Shown: positions 32,485 to 39,376 of the stretch, one piece after another | Layout: each line of letters begins with the position of its first letter | Position numbering within the stretch: the first letter of the stretch is position 1 | DNA from: Psychrobacter sp. Cmf 22.2 | Lineage (GTDB): Bacteria; Pseudomonadota; Gammaproteobacteria; Pseudomonadales; Moraxellaceae | DNA: 39,376 nt | Reading direction: 5' to 3' | Assembly: GCF_001921745.1 (NCBI RefSeq) | Contig: NZ_MRYA01000010.1 | Span: 1-39,376, forward strand | The notes under the pieces: generated by a model | Database searches by the model: none | Told to the model about the DNA's origin: nothing | What the model saw: only the letters and a program-made list of their open reading frames with translations | Position numbers and translations under genes: made by a program

Positions 32485-32781
32485 TTAATGATCAGTTAGG
32501 TATTCTTCTAGGGCATCATTGATCATGTCCTGATAGTTACCGCCTGTCTGCTTGGCTCTGTCCTTAAACTTAGCAAGAATGCTTGGGCTGATAACACTGG
32601 CTTCTGTAGTAAGCGTTTGTGGTTTGATACTGCCACGGATCGCGCCTGACCAGTCGGTGATTTCTGGAATGTCCGATAGATCAATGTCGTCATCGCTAAG
32701 CGTTGCTAAGTACTCTAAGTCCGCTTGCTGCTTAGCCGTTAATGGCGGCAACTTATCTATGTGATAACTAACCTTGTTCAT
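32485..32781 (-). CDS. brnA: BrnA-like antitoxin without a BrnT partner
   Basis: 98 aa from the ATG at 32781, which has AGGAG upstream. A longer frame to 32856 lacks this. The N-terminal part (KLPPLTAKQQADLEYLATLS, then DIDLSDIPEITDWSGAIRG) is the conserved start of BrnA. The C-terminal part is a ribbon-helix-helix-like domain (ISPSILAKFKDRAK, GNYQDMINDALEEYL). BrnA normally neutralises the ribonuclease BrnT encoded just upstream and represses the operon. Here only 140 bases separate it from the rep stop, and no BrnT is encoded in them. It may be an orphan, acting as a regulator, or may neutralise a host BrnT. Toxin loss is inferred. Confidence 0.8.
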   Translation of the reverse strand: MNKVSYHIDKLPPLTAKQQADLEYLATLSDDDIDLSDIPEITDWSGAIRGSIKPQTLTTEASVISPSILAKFKDRAKQTGGNYQDMINDALEEYLTDH

Positions 32782-32921
32782 ATTGTCTCCTTTCAATCTT
32801 TGTGGCACGCCTGGCAGAGATAATGCGTATAACCTCAGGCCATAGATTTCAAACACTGCAAAAGCATTGGCCTTTGACTCTTAAGTAAGCCATATATCAT
32901 AATTGGTAGTAAACATAGTAA

Positions 32922-33863
32922 TTACTTACCTTGACTGACTTTTGGTAAGTAGCTCTCAAGCGCTTTGTTTGGCTTGTTAAAGCTTTCAGGCTCCCGCTGT
33001 ATGATGTTAATCATTTCACGCTTAAAACTATCAGTACTCATTTTACCGTCATAGCTTAAACCTGGGTGATCGTTATAGTCGTTCATAAACTGCACATTAT
33101 CAACAATTGATTTGATCTTATCTTCTGACAATTTACCGTCTTTACCAGCAATTTTATCTAATAACTTTTTGTGAAATTTGAGCTTTAAGCCTTTATAGCC
33201 CTTCCCTCTTGCTTTTTTTTGATACTCTACACTGACTTTATAATTCGTATTTTCATTTATATCGTTGATAGCTGTTTCAATAACATATCTTCGCAACTCA
33301 CTAAATTGCTTATACTTATCTTTAACACACATTACGTGTTTAAACTCTTCTATCGTAAACTCTTTGCTGTACTGGTATTGATTAACCCACATTACCACCA
33401 ATTCATACATTTTTATTGAATGAATACTCGATAACTCACCTATTTCTAATAGCTTGTATTTAGTGAAATTAGCTTTAAGTTGCGTCAAATATGGCAGTAT
33501 TTTATTTGCGAATGATAATACGACTTCTCCGTTATCCGGATCATAAACAATACTACTAACAAGCCTTGTTTGAAGCGTTTTATTCTCGGGCAAGCTCATA
33601 ACAATATCGACGTCATATAAACGTTTGCTTGCGTTCTCTATGTCACGATAAACATTCTGTTCGTTCTTAGACTTCTTACCAAAAAACAATGATTTAATAT
33701 CATCAACTGTTACTTTATATTCTGTGTCTTGCGTGACATTTGGTGCATCAGGCCTACTGTCAATTTGACTGATACAAGCAAGCATGAGCTCTTTATCCGT
33801 CTTTTGCATTGTGTACGTTGCTAGGATTAAATCATTTGACTGAACAACTAAGTTATTTTCCAT
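32922..33863 (-). CDS. repB: Replication initiator protein, Rep_3 family
   Basis: 313 aa. It binds iterons at the origin to start theta replication. The N-terminal half shows the Rep_3 winged-helix pattern (NDLILATYTMQKTDKELMLA, then LACISQID; later GEVVLSFANKILPYLTQLK). The second winged helix follows (SIHSIKMYELVVMW, then FTIEEFKHVM and YKVSVEYQKKARG). Length is normal. The gene is read away from the iteron array, whose nearest copy is 78 bases from the start. There is a strongly AT-rich stretch between. Copy number is probably set by Rep binding to the iterons and its own promoter. Confidence 0.94.
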   Translation of the reverse strand: MENNLVVQSNDLILATYTMQKTDKELMLACISQIDSRPDAPNVTQDTEYKVTVDDIKSLFFGKKSKNEQNVYRDIENASKRLYDVDIVMSLPENKTLQTRLVSSIVYDPDNGEVVLSFANKILPYLTQLKANFTKYKLLEIGELSSIHSIKMYELVVMWVNQYQYSKEFTIEEFKHVMCVKDKYKQFSELRRYVIETAINDINENTNYKVSVEYQKKARGKGYKGLKLKFHKKLLDKIAGKDGKLSEDKIKSIVDNVQFMNDYNDHPGLSYDGKMSTDSFKREMINIIQREPESFNKPNKALESYLPKVSQGK

Positions 33864-33940
33864 TTCAACTCTGCGCCCATAGTTACATTTAACAAGATCT
33901 TATCATAAAATAGAGTTATAAAAAGAGTGTTTTTTATTTA

Positions 33941-34020
33941 TCTCTGTTTTCTGCTCATTTACTCTGTTTTCTGCTCATTTACTCTGTTTTCTGCTCATTT
34001 ACTCTGTTTTCTGCTCATTT
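33941..34020. repeat. Four contiguous 20-bp iterons of the replication origin
   Basis: The unit is (A/T)CTCTGTTTTCTGCTCATTT, repeated four times without spacers. Only the first base of the first copy differs. A partial unit follows (ACTCTTTTTC). The array lies directly upstream of repB and is the likely Rep binding site that controls initiation and copy number. Confidence 0.95.
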
Positions 34021-34072
34021 ACTCTTTTTCTTTCTTGTAAGGTATTGATTTTAACAGGGAAAAATAGCTCTC

Positions 34073-34100
34073 AAACAGGAATAAACAGGAGTAAACAGGA
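34073..34100. repeat. Three AAACAGGA repeats at 10-bp spacing
   Basis: AAACAGGA occurs at 34073, 34083 and 34093, one helical turn apart. A related TTAACAGGGA is at 34051. They lie in the origin region beyond the iterons and may be secondary Rep or host-factor sites. Confidence 0.7.
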
Positions 34101-34140
34101 TCAAATAAAAACCCTCAAAGAAACGGGTGATAAATTTTTT

Positions 34141-34149
34141 TGTGGATAA
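34141..34149. promoter_or_regulatory. DnaA box in the plasmid origin
   Basis: TGTGGATAA is the exact complement of the consensus DnaA box TTATCCACA. It lies 120 bases beyond the iterons, in the AT-rich region between repB and mobA, and completes a standard iteron origin. Confidence 0.75.
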
Positions 34150-34224
34150 GTGAAAAATCATCACTTAAACCACGCAGCTTGCCTAAGCAATTTAACCCTG
34201 TGTAATGTTTTTTTAAGGATTAGA

Positions 34225-36390
34225 TTAAGGGCTAAATCCTCGACTGGGTGCATTAGTTCTACTCACTTGATGCTGATAGGACTCTAAACCGTCCTGTAGT
34301 GCTCTGTGTTGGCTTTCAGAAAGCTTTCCGTCGTATTGCTCGGTAAACGTCTCTAAAGCGGCTTTAAGAGTCTCTGAGTAAGCTTTACGCTGGGTAGTTG
34401 GTAATGAGCTCATATCACGAAACGCAAATTTAAACTGCTGACACGTTTTATCTAAGGTATCTGCAAGATGTTCTTTAGCACATTTCCTCGCCTCAGCTGG
34501 GTGATTATCATTATCAATATAATCAGTTAACCATTCTGTATAGTTGAATGAGGAGACAACGTCTCGAGTCAGTCTACCAACGTCTCCTGCGCTACCGCCT
34601 AGCTTATTGATGATACTAGTTTTAAATGTCGCACGCTTTTGATCAATATCGTCCCTAAAGTCCTCAAAATGCTTAATAAGCGCCAGATACCGCTCTCGTT
34701 CAGCTTTAGGATCACGCAAAAGCTTGATAATGGATTTGTTATTTTCAACTAGCGTGTAATCAAAACGTTTGCCCACTTGCTGTAAGTGATCTCTAAACCC
34801 TAGCGCTTTATCTTTATCTTCAATACCAAGGCGCTTTGCAAACTCGCTAAGTATCGCAACTTGACGCTTATCAAATTTATCAGGGGCATCCTCTATCGTT
34901 TCTCCTTGTGCCCAGCTGATTGCCATTGAATTGTGATGGCGTTGAATTAAACGCATGGCTAAGTGCAGCTTCATACGTTCAGCATACTCAAAGATTCTCT
35001 CATCTTTGTGACGGTTTGCTCGAGTGTCTCGATCAACTTGTCTTTGCTGTCGATCAAGTCGAGCAGCTCTTGCTCGTCGTGCTGCGTCATCGAAGGGGTT
35101 GGGGGCTGGTCTTGCACTTCGCTCAGTTGCTTTGTTAATTTCAATATTTGACTTTCCGATAGCTTCAGTGATTCCCTCAATTGCTTGTTTTGTGTCGTCA
35201 ATTCTTTGTGTGAGCTTGTTATTTGCTTGTGCTGTGCCATTAATTCTTTGTTTTGTGTCATCACATCGCTTTGGTAGGTTTTCGCATCGTTTAGCTGCCC
35301 AAGCAATGCCTGATTTTGCCTCTTCAACGCATCGTTTTGTGTCGTCAACTCGAATTGCCGTTCTATTATTTTGTTCTGTGCAGTACGTAATGTGAGGTTC
35401 TGAGCTTCCAGAGAGGTGTTTTGCAAAATCAGCTCGCTGTTTTGTGCCTCCAATGCTGCCAGGTAGTCTTGCATTTTTCTCAGTTGCCCAAGCAAGTCCT
35501 TTTCTAAGTGCGCTAATTCGTCGCTCATTGTCTGCTTCCTGTTTGATATGGTTGTCAGCCACCAATTTATTACGTGCTTTGATGGCGCGGTTGGTGTCTC
35601 CTTTTTCGGTCGTGATGCCTCGGCGCTCCATTGCCGTCGCCTCAACGCCCATTTTAATGGTGGGCTGCTGATCAAGCCCCTGATCCTTATAACTGCGCGC
35701 ATCCATCAATGGCAGATGATGCTGCGCCAACACTTTATTGGCGGTATCTACCCACATCTCCCGAACACGCTTAATCTCTTGCATCGATGACGGCAGATCA
35801 TGCGCCTTACGTTTTTTGTTGGACCACTCAAACGGGGTCTTAAGCTTTGGATCAAACGCCAAGGTTTTATTCGGTCCAATGGTAGGCGCTCGAGTAGTGA
35901 CTAAAATATGCGCGTGAAAATTACGGGGATCAGGGTTCTCCTCACCCTCACGCAAATACTTAGAGCTTGGCGGTACATTAGGATCAAAAGGCAATTTCAT
36001 CACCGGACGATGGATACACACATCAGCAATCACATCCATATCGTCGCAAAGCTTTTGGGCAAAGTTGATGGCCAGCTGATGCCGATCATATTCGTCTAAC
36101 TCATACGGCAAATTAATCAGCCACTCACGCGCCACCCGACTGTCCGAACGTGTCTCTGCCGCTTCAGCGGTATTCCAAAGCGTCTCTCGATCCACACTCA
36201 CACCCAGCGCCTTTAGCGAAAATGGTAAAACAATATCGCTACTCATAACCCCAGACTTTTTACTATAGTCATGCGTCTTGCCATATTTGGCATCATCAAG
36301 CACATCCCCAGCACGATAGGCCGCCGACGCCACAGCTGACTGCCCTGATTTTCGAGAAATCGCCTTTGTCGCAATATGTACCATCGTCAT
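34225..36390 (-). CDS. mobA: MobA/MobL-family relaxase (MobQ type)
   Basis: 721 aa. It nicks at oriT and leads single-stranded plasmid DNA into a recipient through another element's conjugation machinery. The N-terminal relaxase domain has KSGQSAVASAAYRAGD, with Y25 matching the catalytic tyrosine of RSF1010 MobA, and the metal-binding HAH at 159-161 (RNFHAHILVTTR). The relaxase domain ends near residue 270. The middle part (about 285-470) is unusual: repeated DDTK segments (RVDDTKRCVEEAK, RCDDTKQRINGT, RIDDTKQAIEGI). The same DNA is also read in another frame. The C-terminal 250 residues are helical and of unknown function. AGGTGG precedes the start. A second ATG is at codon 3. Confidence 0.93.
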   Translation of the reverse strand: MTMVHIATKAISRKSGQSAVASAAYRAGDVLDDAKYGKTHDYSKKSGVMSSDIVLPFSLKALGVSVDRETLWNTAEAAETRSDSRVAREWLINLPYELDEYDRHQLAINFAQKLCDDMDVIADVCIHRPVMKLPFDPNVPPSSKYLREGEENPDPRNFHAHILVTTRAPTIGPNKTLAFDPKLKTPFEWSNKKRKAHDLPSSMQEIKRVREMWVDTANKVLAQHHLPLMDARSYKDQGLDQQPTIKMGVEATAMERRGITTEKGDTNRAIKARNKLVADNHIKQEADNERRISALRKGLAWATEKNARLPGSIGGTKQRADFAKHLSGSSEPHITYCTEQNNRTAIRVDDTKRCVEEAKSGIAWAAKRCENLPKRCDDTKQRINGTAQANNKLTQRIDDTKQAIEGITEAIGKSNIEINKATERSARPAPNPFDDAARRARAARLDRQQRQVDRDTRANRHKDERIFEYAERMKLHLAMRLIQRHHNSMAISWAQGETIEDAPDKFDKRQVAILSEFAKRLGIEDKDKALGFRDHLQQVGKRFDYTLVENNKSIIKLLRDPKAERERYLALIKHFEDFRDDIDQKRATFKTSIINKLGGSAGDVGRLTRDVVSSFNYTEWLTDYIDNDNHPAEARKCAKEHLADTLDKTCQQFKFAFRDMSSLPTTQRKAYSETLKAALETFTEQYDGKLSESQHRALQDGLESYQHQVSRTNAPSRGFSP
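34971..35528 (-). CDS. Coiled-coil protein encoded in the +1 frame inside mobA (MobB-like overlap)
   Basis: 185 aa, wholly inside mobA and read in the +1 frame. The ATG at 35528 has a good ribosome site (AGGAAG, 6 bases upstream). The product is a regular coiled coil: ELAHLEKDLLGQLRKMQDYL, ALEAQNSELILQNTSLEAQN, and QNDALKRQNQALLGQLNDAK, ending with LIDSKDKLIETLEQTVTKMR. A heptad pattern this regular over 150 residues is unlikely by chance. In RSF1010, mobB also overlaps mobA out of frame and supports relaxation, so a mobilisation helper is a fair guess, but similarity to MobB has not been tested. The overlapping mobA segment has an odd repeat-like composition, as if constrained by this frame. 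Confidence 0.65.
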   Translation of the reverse strand: MSDELAHLEKDLLGQLRKMQDYLAALEAQNSELILQNTSLEAQNLTLRTAQNKIIERQFELTTQNDALKRQNQALLGQLNDAKTYQSDVMTQNKELMAQHKQITSSHKELTTQNKQLRESLKLSESQILKLTKQLSEVQDQPPTPSMTQHDEQELLDLIDSKDKLIETLEQTVTKMRESLSMLNV

Positions 36391-36418
36391 AAAGAGCCAC
36401 CTGCTATTGTTGCTTTTT

Positions 36419-36540
36419 TCACACCACCGCTTTTTGTGGTGTGCGGGGTTTGGGGTTTCCCCAACGAAGAAGGATTCAAAATTAAGATAGTAACGAAGTG
36501 GATAGATTAAATTTTGAGTCGTTACTTCGCCCTTAGTCAG
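36419..36540. other. Candidate origin of transfer
   Basis: The region between mobA and the divergent mob gene contains CACACCAC (36419-36426) paired with GTGGTGTG. It also holds the interleaved inverted pairs TCAAAATT/AATTTTGA (36476-36483, 36510-36517) and AGTAACG/CGTTACT (36489-36495, 36520-36526). CGCCCTTAG follows directly. Inverted repeats next to a CGCCCT-type sequence resemble MobQ nic regions. The nick site is not proven. Confidence 0.5.
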
Positions 36541-36677
36541 GGAGACGCCACCATCAAATACTAAAATAATATATCTGAGGTGTCTGATGCGGTTGTGTTA
36601 AAGCTTACCACAAGCGATTGAATGATAGTGAGGTGCTTGCTATGCTGAGTAAAATTTAATCGATAAGGGTAAATCTG

Positions 36678-37193
36678 ATGTCAGTATCTAATAATAAAGC
36701 ACCTATGTCTATTTTTGATAGTCAAGACTCTAATGAGCTAAAAGAGCGTCAACGGTTAGAAGAGTTAAAACGCCAAGCTAAGGTTCAGCAGGTGAAGCTG
36801 GATAAACGATTAAACAAGCAGAAGATTCTAATGGGGGCATTTTTGGGTCAAGTATTGGCAACTGAAGGTGAAACTGAGCAAATGATTCGAGATTACTTCG
36901 CCATTCACTTTCCAGATTTTTTAACAAGGAAATCAGATAAGTTTTTATTCAAAAGTATGATCGAGAGTTTAGGTGGTGATATAGGATTGGGTGAGGAAGA
37001 GGATCCATTTTTAGCCAACGTAAAAGAAAATAATAAAGAAGCTACTGATCAAAATACAGGCGTTGAAGGCAGAAATACTGATAGCAATAACCAAACGCAA
37101 TCTGACTCTCTGGCTAATTATAGAGAACAGGATTCGCTACTAGATGACAATAGTCATGCTACTGGTGGAAGTAATCCAAACTATCATGGGTAA
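36678..37193 (+). CDS. Probable mobilisation accessory protein (TraD/MobC-like)
   Basis: 171 aa, divergent from mobA. The N-terminal half is basic and helical (ELKERQRLEELKRQAKVQQV, then KLDKRLNKQKILMGAFLGQV). The KILMGAFL segment resembles the small TraD/MobC-type accessory proteins that sit beside MobA/MobL relaxases. The C-terminal 60 residues are acidic, Asn/Ser-rich and probably disordered (NNKEATDQNTGVEGRNTDSN). There is no signal peptide or membrane segment. The next gene follows 6 bases after its stop, so the two form an operon. The function is proposed from position and the short motif, and other roles are possible. Confidence 0.65.
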   Translation: MSVSNNKAPMSIFDSQDSNELKERQRLEELKRQAKVQQVKLDKRLNKQKILMGAFLGQVLATEGETEQMIRDYFAIHFPDFLTRKSDKFLFKSMIESLGGDIGLGEEEDPFLANVKENNKEATDQNTGVEGRNTDSNNQTQSDSLANYREQDSLLDDNSHATGGSNPNYHG

Positions 37194-37199
37194 TAGGTT

Positions 37200-37760
37200 A
37201 TGTTTATTGAAAGCCACAAAGCTGCGCTATCAAGCTTTGATGCAAATATAGAGCCGTATATGGTCGATGGTGTAGTGGCAGATAGTGAAGGCGCTTTATC
37301 TGTGATGCTGCCACTTGCAAGAAATACGATAGCCATTAAATTTGCAGAAGATGATCATAGCGTTGCGGAAATGGTAGCTCGTGCATTTACTTTGTTTGAA
37401 AACTTCTGCACAAGCGATCAAGCATACGCTTTTTACAATGAGATGATGGAAAATCCAAAATTATATGATCGTGTGATGCAGTTCGTTACTCTGATGCTAA
37501 TAGCTGATAAGCCATTAGGAACCCTTGCCATAAGTAAGGCAGTGGATAAAAAACATGCAAAGCTTTTGAGTGATGTTCGGCTGATTGGTGGAATTTTTGG
37601 GTTTTATGATAAAGAGACTAAGGTTTATACAGATGATATCACTTGCATAACTCATCTCAATGGAACAACTAAAGAGCTGACTCTGCCCCCTGAGAAGGTT
37701 TTGATGCTGATGAGCTATTACATAAATGGCCAACGTGTATTGACCATGATGCCCTGGTGA
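37200..37760 (+). CDS. Unknown 186-aa protein in the mob accessory operon
   Basis: I do not recognise a family. The protein is soluble and acidic in its N-terminal half (ESHKAALSSFDANIEPYMVD, LPLARNTIAIKFAEDDHSV). A helical centre (VAEMVARAFTLFENFCTSDQ) and a mixed C-terminus follow (AKLLSDVRLIGGIFGFYDKE, then LPPEKVLMLMSYYINGQRVL). It starts 6 bases after the preceding gene and converges on hsdR, with no strong terminator in the 45 bases between. Its place beside the relaxase region suggests mobilisation or plasmid maintenance, but I see no motif to support one over the other. Confidence 0.7.
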   Translation: MFIESHKAALSSFDANIEPYMVDGVVADSEGALSVMLPLARNTIAIKFAEDDHSVAEMVARAFTLFENFCTSDQAYAFYNEMMENPKLYDRVMQFVTLMLIADKPLGTLAISKAVDKKHAKLLSDVRLIGGIFGFYDKETKVYTDDITCITHLNGTTKELTLPPEKVLMLMSYYINGQRVLTMMPW

Positions 37761-37805
37761 TGGGTTTAGGTTAAAGTGCAGTTGCACAGGATCATGGATA
37801 GTCTT

Positions 37806-39376
37806 TTACATATCAGCATAAAACTTCTGGATAAAGTCACGAGTCTTGCTCATGAGTCGCTCGTGAAGGGGTTTGCGCTCAAATAGCTTAACTTTATAGT
37901 TAGGTAGCGCTTTCACTTCGTTACGGTCAGGTAGCCGCTTGCTAGTCTTATACTTTCTGAGGATCTCTTGCATGACATCGGCTTTCAGATTGTTATCTTT
38001 ACATAGCTCTTGGTACGCAGCCTCCTTCTCTACGTCCCAAAAGTGTGCAAAAGCCTCCTCTACTGTCTGACCATCTGGCATTTTAGGCATCTGCTCCTTG
38101 ATGAACTTTTGGATAAGCTCTTGCTTGTCGCGGAAGGTCGGCTCATTCATGATTAAATCGTTCACCTGGGCTTGGTACTGGGCTGCCTTCTCTTCGTTGC
38201 CATCGTCTTGCTGCTTATTGGCTTGCTTGAGTAGCTCTAGTATGTAGCCGACATTGATACGATCGCTATGTAGCATTTCAATCTGAAAGTTGATGTCATC
38301 GAGTATTGAGGTTTTATCCTGGCTATTCTTGTTCTGGGTGCGAATGTTGCGGTATAGGTCTATATATTTACTGGCAAAATTGGCGAAGTCTTCTTTATTC
38401 AGATCTGTATCAGCCTGGTCGTAGTCTACGAAGGTACCTAACTGCTCGTTATAGCGCATCACTTCACGAAAGGCTTTGATAAATGCTAACTGCTCATCTT
38501 CAGTCTCTAGTGTATCAACGGCCTTATAATCAGCGCAGATGTCTAAAAGGGTCTTAGCGGCTTGATCGTAGTGCTTTCGTAGCTCATGCATTTCAGGAAT
38601 GACGGCGATATCTTTCGCTTGCTTGTTGGCAAACAGGGCTAGAGCGTCGTCGGTGTTTTGCTTTAGGTTACGAAAGCAGACGATATTACCAAAGGGCTTT
38701 TTATCGTTATAGATACGGTTGGTGCGTGAGAAGGCTTGTACCAGACCATGGTACTTTAGGTTCTTATCCACGTATAGCGTATTTAAGGTTTTGGCGTCGA
38801 ATCCTGTCAGAAACATGTTCACGACGATCAGAATATCGATCTTGCGCTGTTTTACTTTGGTGGCGATATCACGATAGTAAGGATAGTAGTTCTTGCCTGA
38901 ATCAAAGTTTGTAGCGAATGTATGATTGTATTGGCCAATGTAGCGATCTAACTTGTCGCGGCTGCTCTCATCAATTTGGGCAGGGGTTTCAAAGCTGGAC
39001 TCTGCAATGAGCCCATTGTCTTCGAAACTGGCATCGGTCGCTTCGTTGGCCGCATAAGAAAATATCGTAGCAATGGTGAGTGGCTTGAATGTAGGGTCAT
39101 CGGCTTGCTTTTGCGCTTGAATACGCTCAAAAGCGTCGTAGTACTGCGTGAGTATATCAACGGAGCTGACGCAAAATATGGCGTTAAACTCGCGGCGTTT
39201 GGTCTTGGTGTCATGCTTTTCGATGATATAGCGAGCGATATCATCAATGCGTTTAGGGTCGTTATAGACCTCTTGAGTGTCAATGGCGGTGACTTTTTCA
39301 TCGGCAGCACTGTCGTTTTTGGTGAATTTACCCACATAGTCAATCTGAAAGGGCAGCACGTTTCTGTCACGAATGG
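37806..39376 (-). CDS. hsdR: Type I restriction endonuclease R subunit, C-terminal part (continues at 77 downwards)
   Basis: This is the continuation of the gene that starts at 1383. After removing the 77-bp overlap it adds 498 codons including the stop. It contains the second RecA-like helicase half: LIVVNMFLTGFDAKTLNTLY and LVQAFSRTNRI (helicase motifs V and VI). A long helical C-terminal domain (DFANFASKYIDLYRNI, FIKEQMPKMPDG) contacts the rest of the complex. The gene ends near the convergent 186-aa gene. An ATG at 39359 opens a long frame but is internal to hsdR and is not a start. Nothing is broken; the split is only where the circle was opened. Confidence 0.93.
   Translation of the reverse strand, partial: IRDRNVLPFQIDYVGKFTKNDSAADEKVTAIDTQEVYNDPKRIDDIARYIIEKHDTKTKRREFNAIFCVSSVDILTQYYDAFERIQAQKQADDPTFKPLTIATIFSYAANEATDASFEDNGLIAESSFETPAQIDESSRDKLDRYIGQYNHTFATNFDSGKNYYPYYRDIATKVKQRKIDILIVVNMFLTGFDAKTLNTLYVDKNLKYHGLVQAFSRTNRIYNDKKPFGNIVCFRNLKQNTDDALALFANKQAKDIAVIPEMHELRKHYDQAAKTLLDICADYKAVDTLETEDEQLAFIKAFREVMRYNEQLGTFVDYDQADTDLNKEDFANFASKYIDLYRNIRTQNKNSQDKTSILDDINFQIEMLHSDRINVGYILELLKQANKQQDDGNEEKAAQYQAQVNDLIMNEPTFRDKQELIQKFIKEQMPKMPDGQTVEEAFAHFWDVEKEAAYQELCKDNNLKADVMQEILRKYKTSKRLPDRNEVKALPNYKVKLFERKPLHERLMSKTRDFIQKFYADM
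39300..39376. repeat. Terminal direct repeat, right copy (contig overlap)
   Basis: Identical to bases 1-77. Removing one copy closes the circle at about 39,299 bp and makes hsdR continuous. Confidence 0.95.

Noticed and set aside
32782..32921. BrnT toxin remnant upstream of brnA
   Set aside because: The frame upstream (FEIYGLRLYALSLPGVPQ) does not resemble BrnT and the space is too short.
33941..34020. Possible CRISPR-like array
   Set aside because: The 20-bp units are contiguous with no spacers and lie before a Rep_3 gene, so they are iterons.
37806..39359. Separate 517-aa gene starting at 39359
   Set aside because: It is the C-terminal part of hsdR. The methionine is internal once the circle is closed.

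Overview
The window is very probably a complete circular plasmid opened inside a gene. The last 77 bases (39300-39376) repeat the first 77 (1-77) exactly, and the hsdR frame runs through the join without a shift, leaving about 39,299 unique bases. Iteron-type replication, a MobA/MobL relaxase and the character of the proteins suggest a gamma-proteobacterium of the Moraxellaceae, most likely Psychrobacter. That host is inferred from protein style and AT-rich base use, not from a marker gene.

Backbone. The origin (about 33.9-34.2 kb) has four contiguous 20-bp iterons, a short repeat set and a DnaA box next to a Rep_3 initiator. Beside it lie an orphan BrnA-type antitoxin and a KfrA-like coiled-coil protein with a perfect 22-bp inverted-repeat operator. 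Mobilisation uses a MobQ-type relaxase, with a coiled-coil gene read in another frame inside it, a candidate oriT and a divergent accessory pair. Partition is ParF/ParG-like, with ACTC boxes on an 8-bp period in front of it. A type I restriction-modification operon reads hsdM, a RhuM-Fic fusion, hsdS, hsdR across the contig join.

Accessory 'conflict' region (6.3-15.4 kb). This holds a small XRE regulator, an unknown 89-aa gene, an XRE-ImmA metallopeptidase paired with an unknown 211-aa protein, a ribbon-helix-helix/EVE-like fusion paired with a large unknown protein, and a serine recombinase. A class II Fic protein follows, then a decayed second recombinase facing the first. Homologous res-like sites lie in inverted orientation outside the two recombinases.

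Metal and envelope region (15.6-29.9 kb). A MerR/CadR-type regulator is divergent from a Zn/Cd/Pb P1B-ATPase. Downstream of the ATPase, on the same strand, are ccmF, ccmG, ccmH and ccmI (the thiol-reduction and heme-ligation half of cytochrome c maturation), then lspA and a DUF3817 gene. Further on are a CHAP-type secreted hydrolase, a DUF411 metal-binding lipoprotein divergent from lnt, and a CDF cation exporter bordered by IS3-family and recombinase debris. The plasmid thus carries both late steps of lipoprotein maturation (LspA, Lnt), a lipoprotein that needs them, and spare heme-ligation machinery, all within a metal-resistance locus. My reading is that it supplies backup copies of metal-sensitive envelope assembly steps. 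That is inference.
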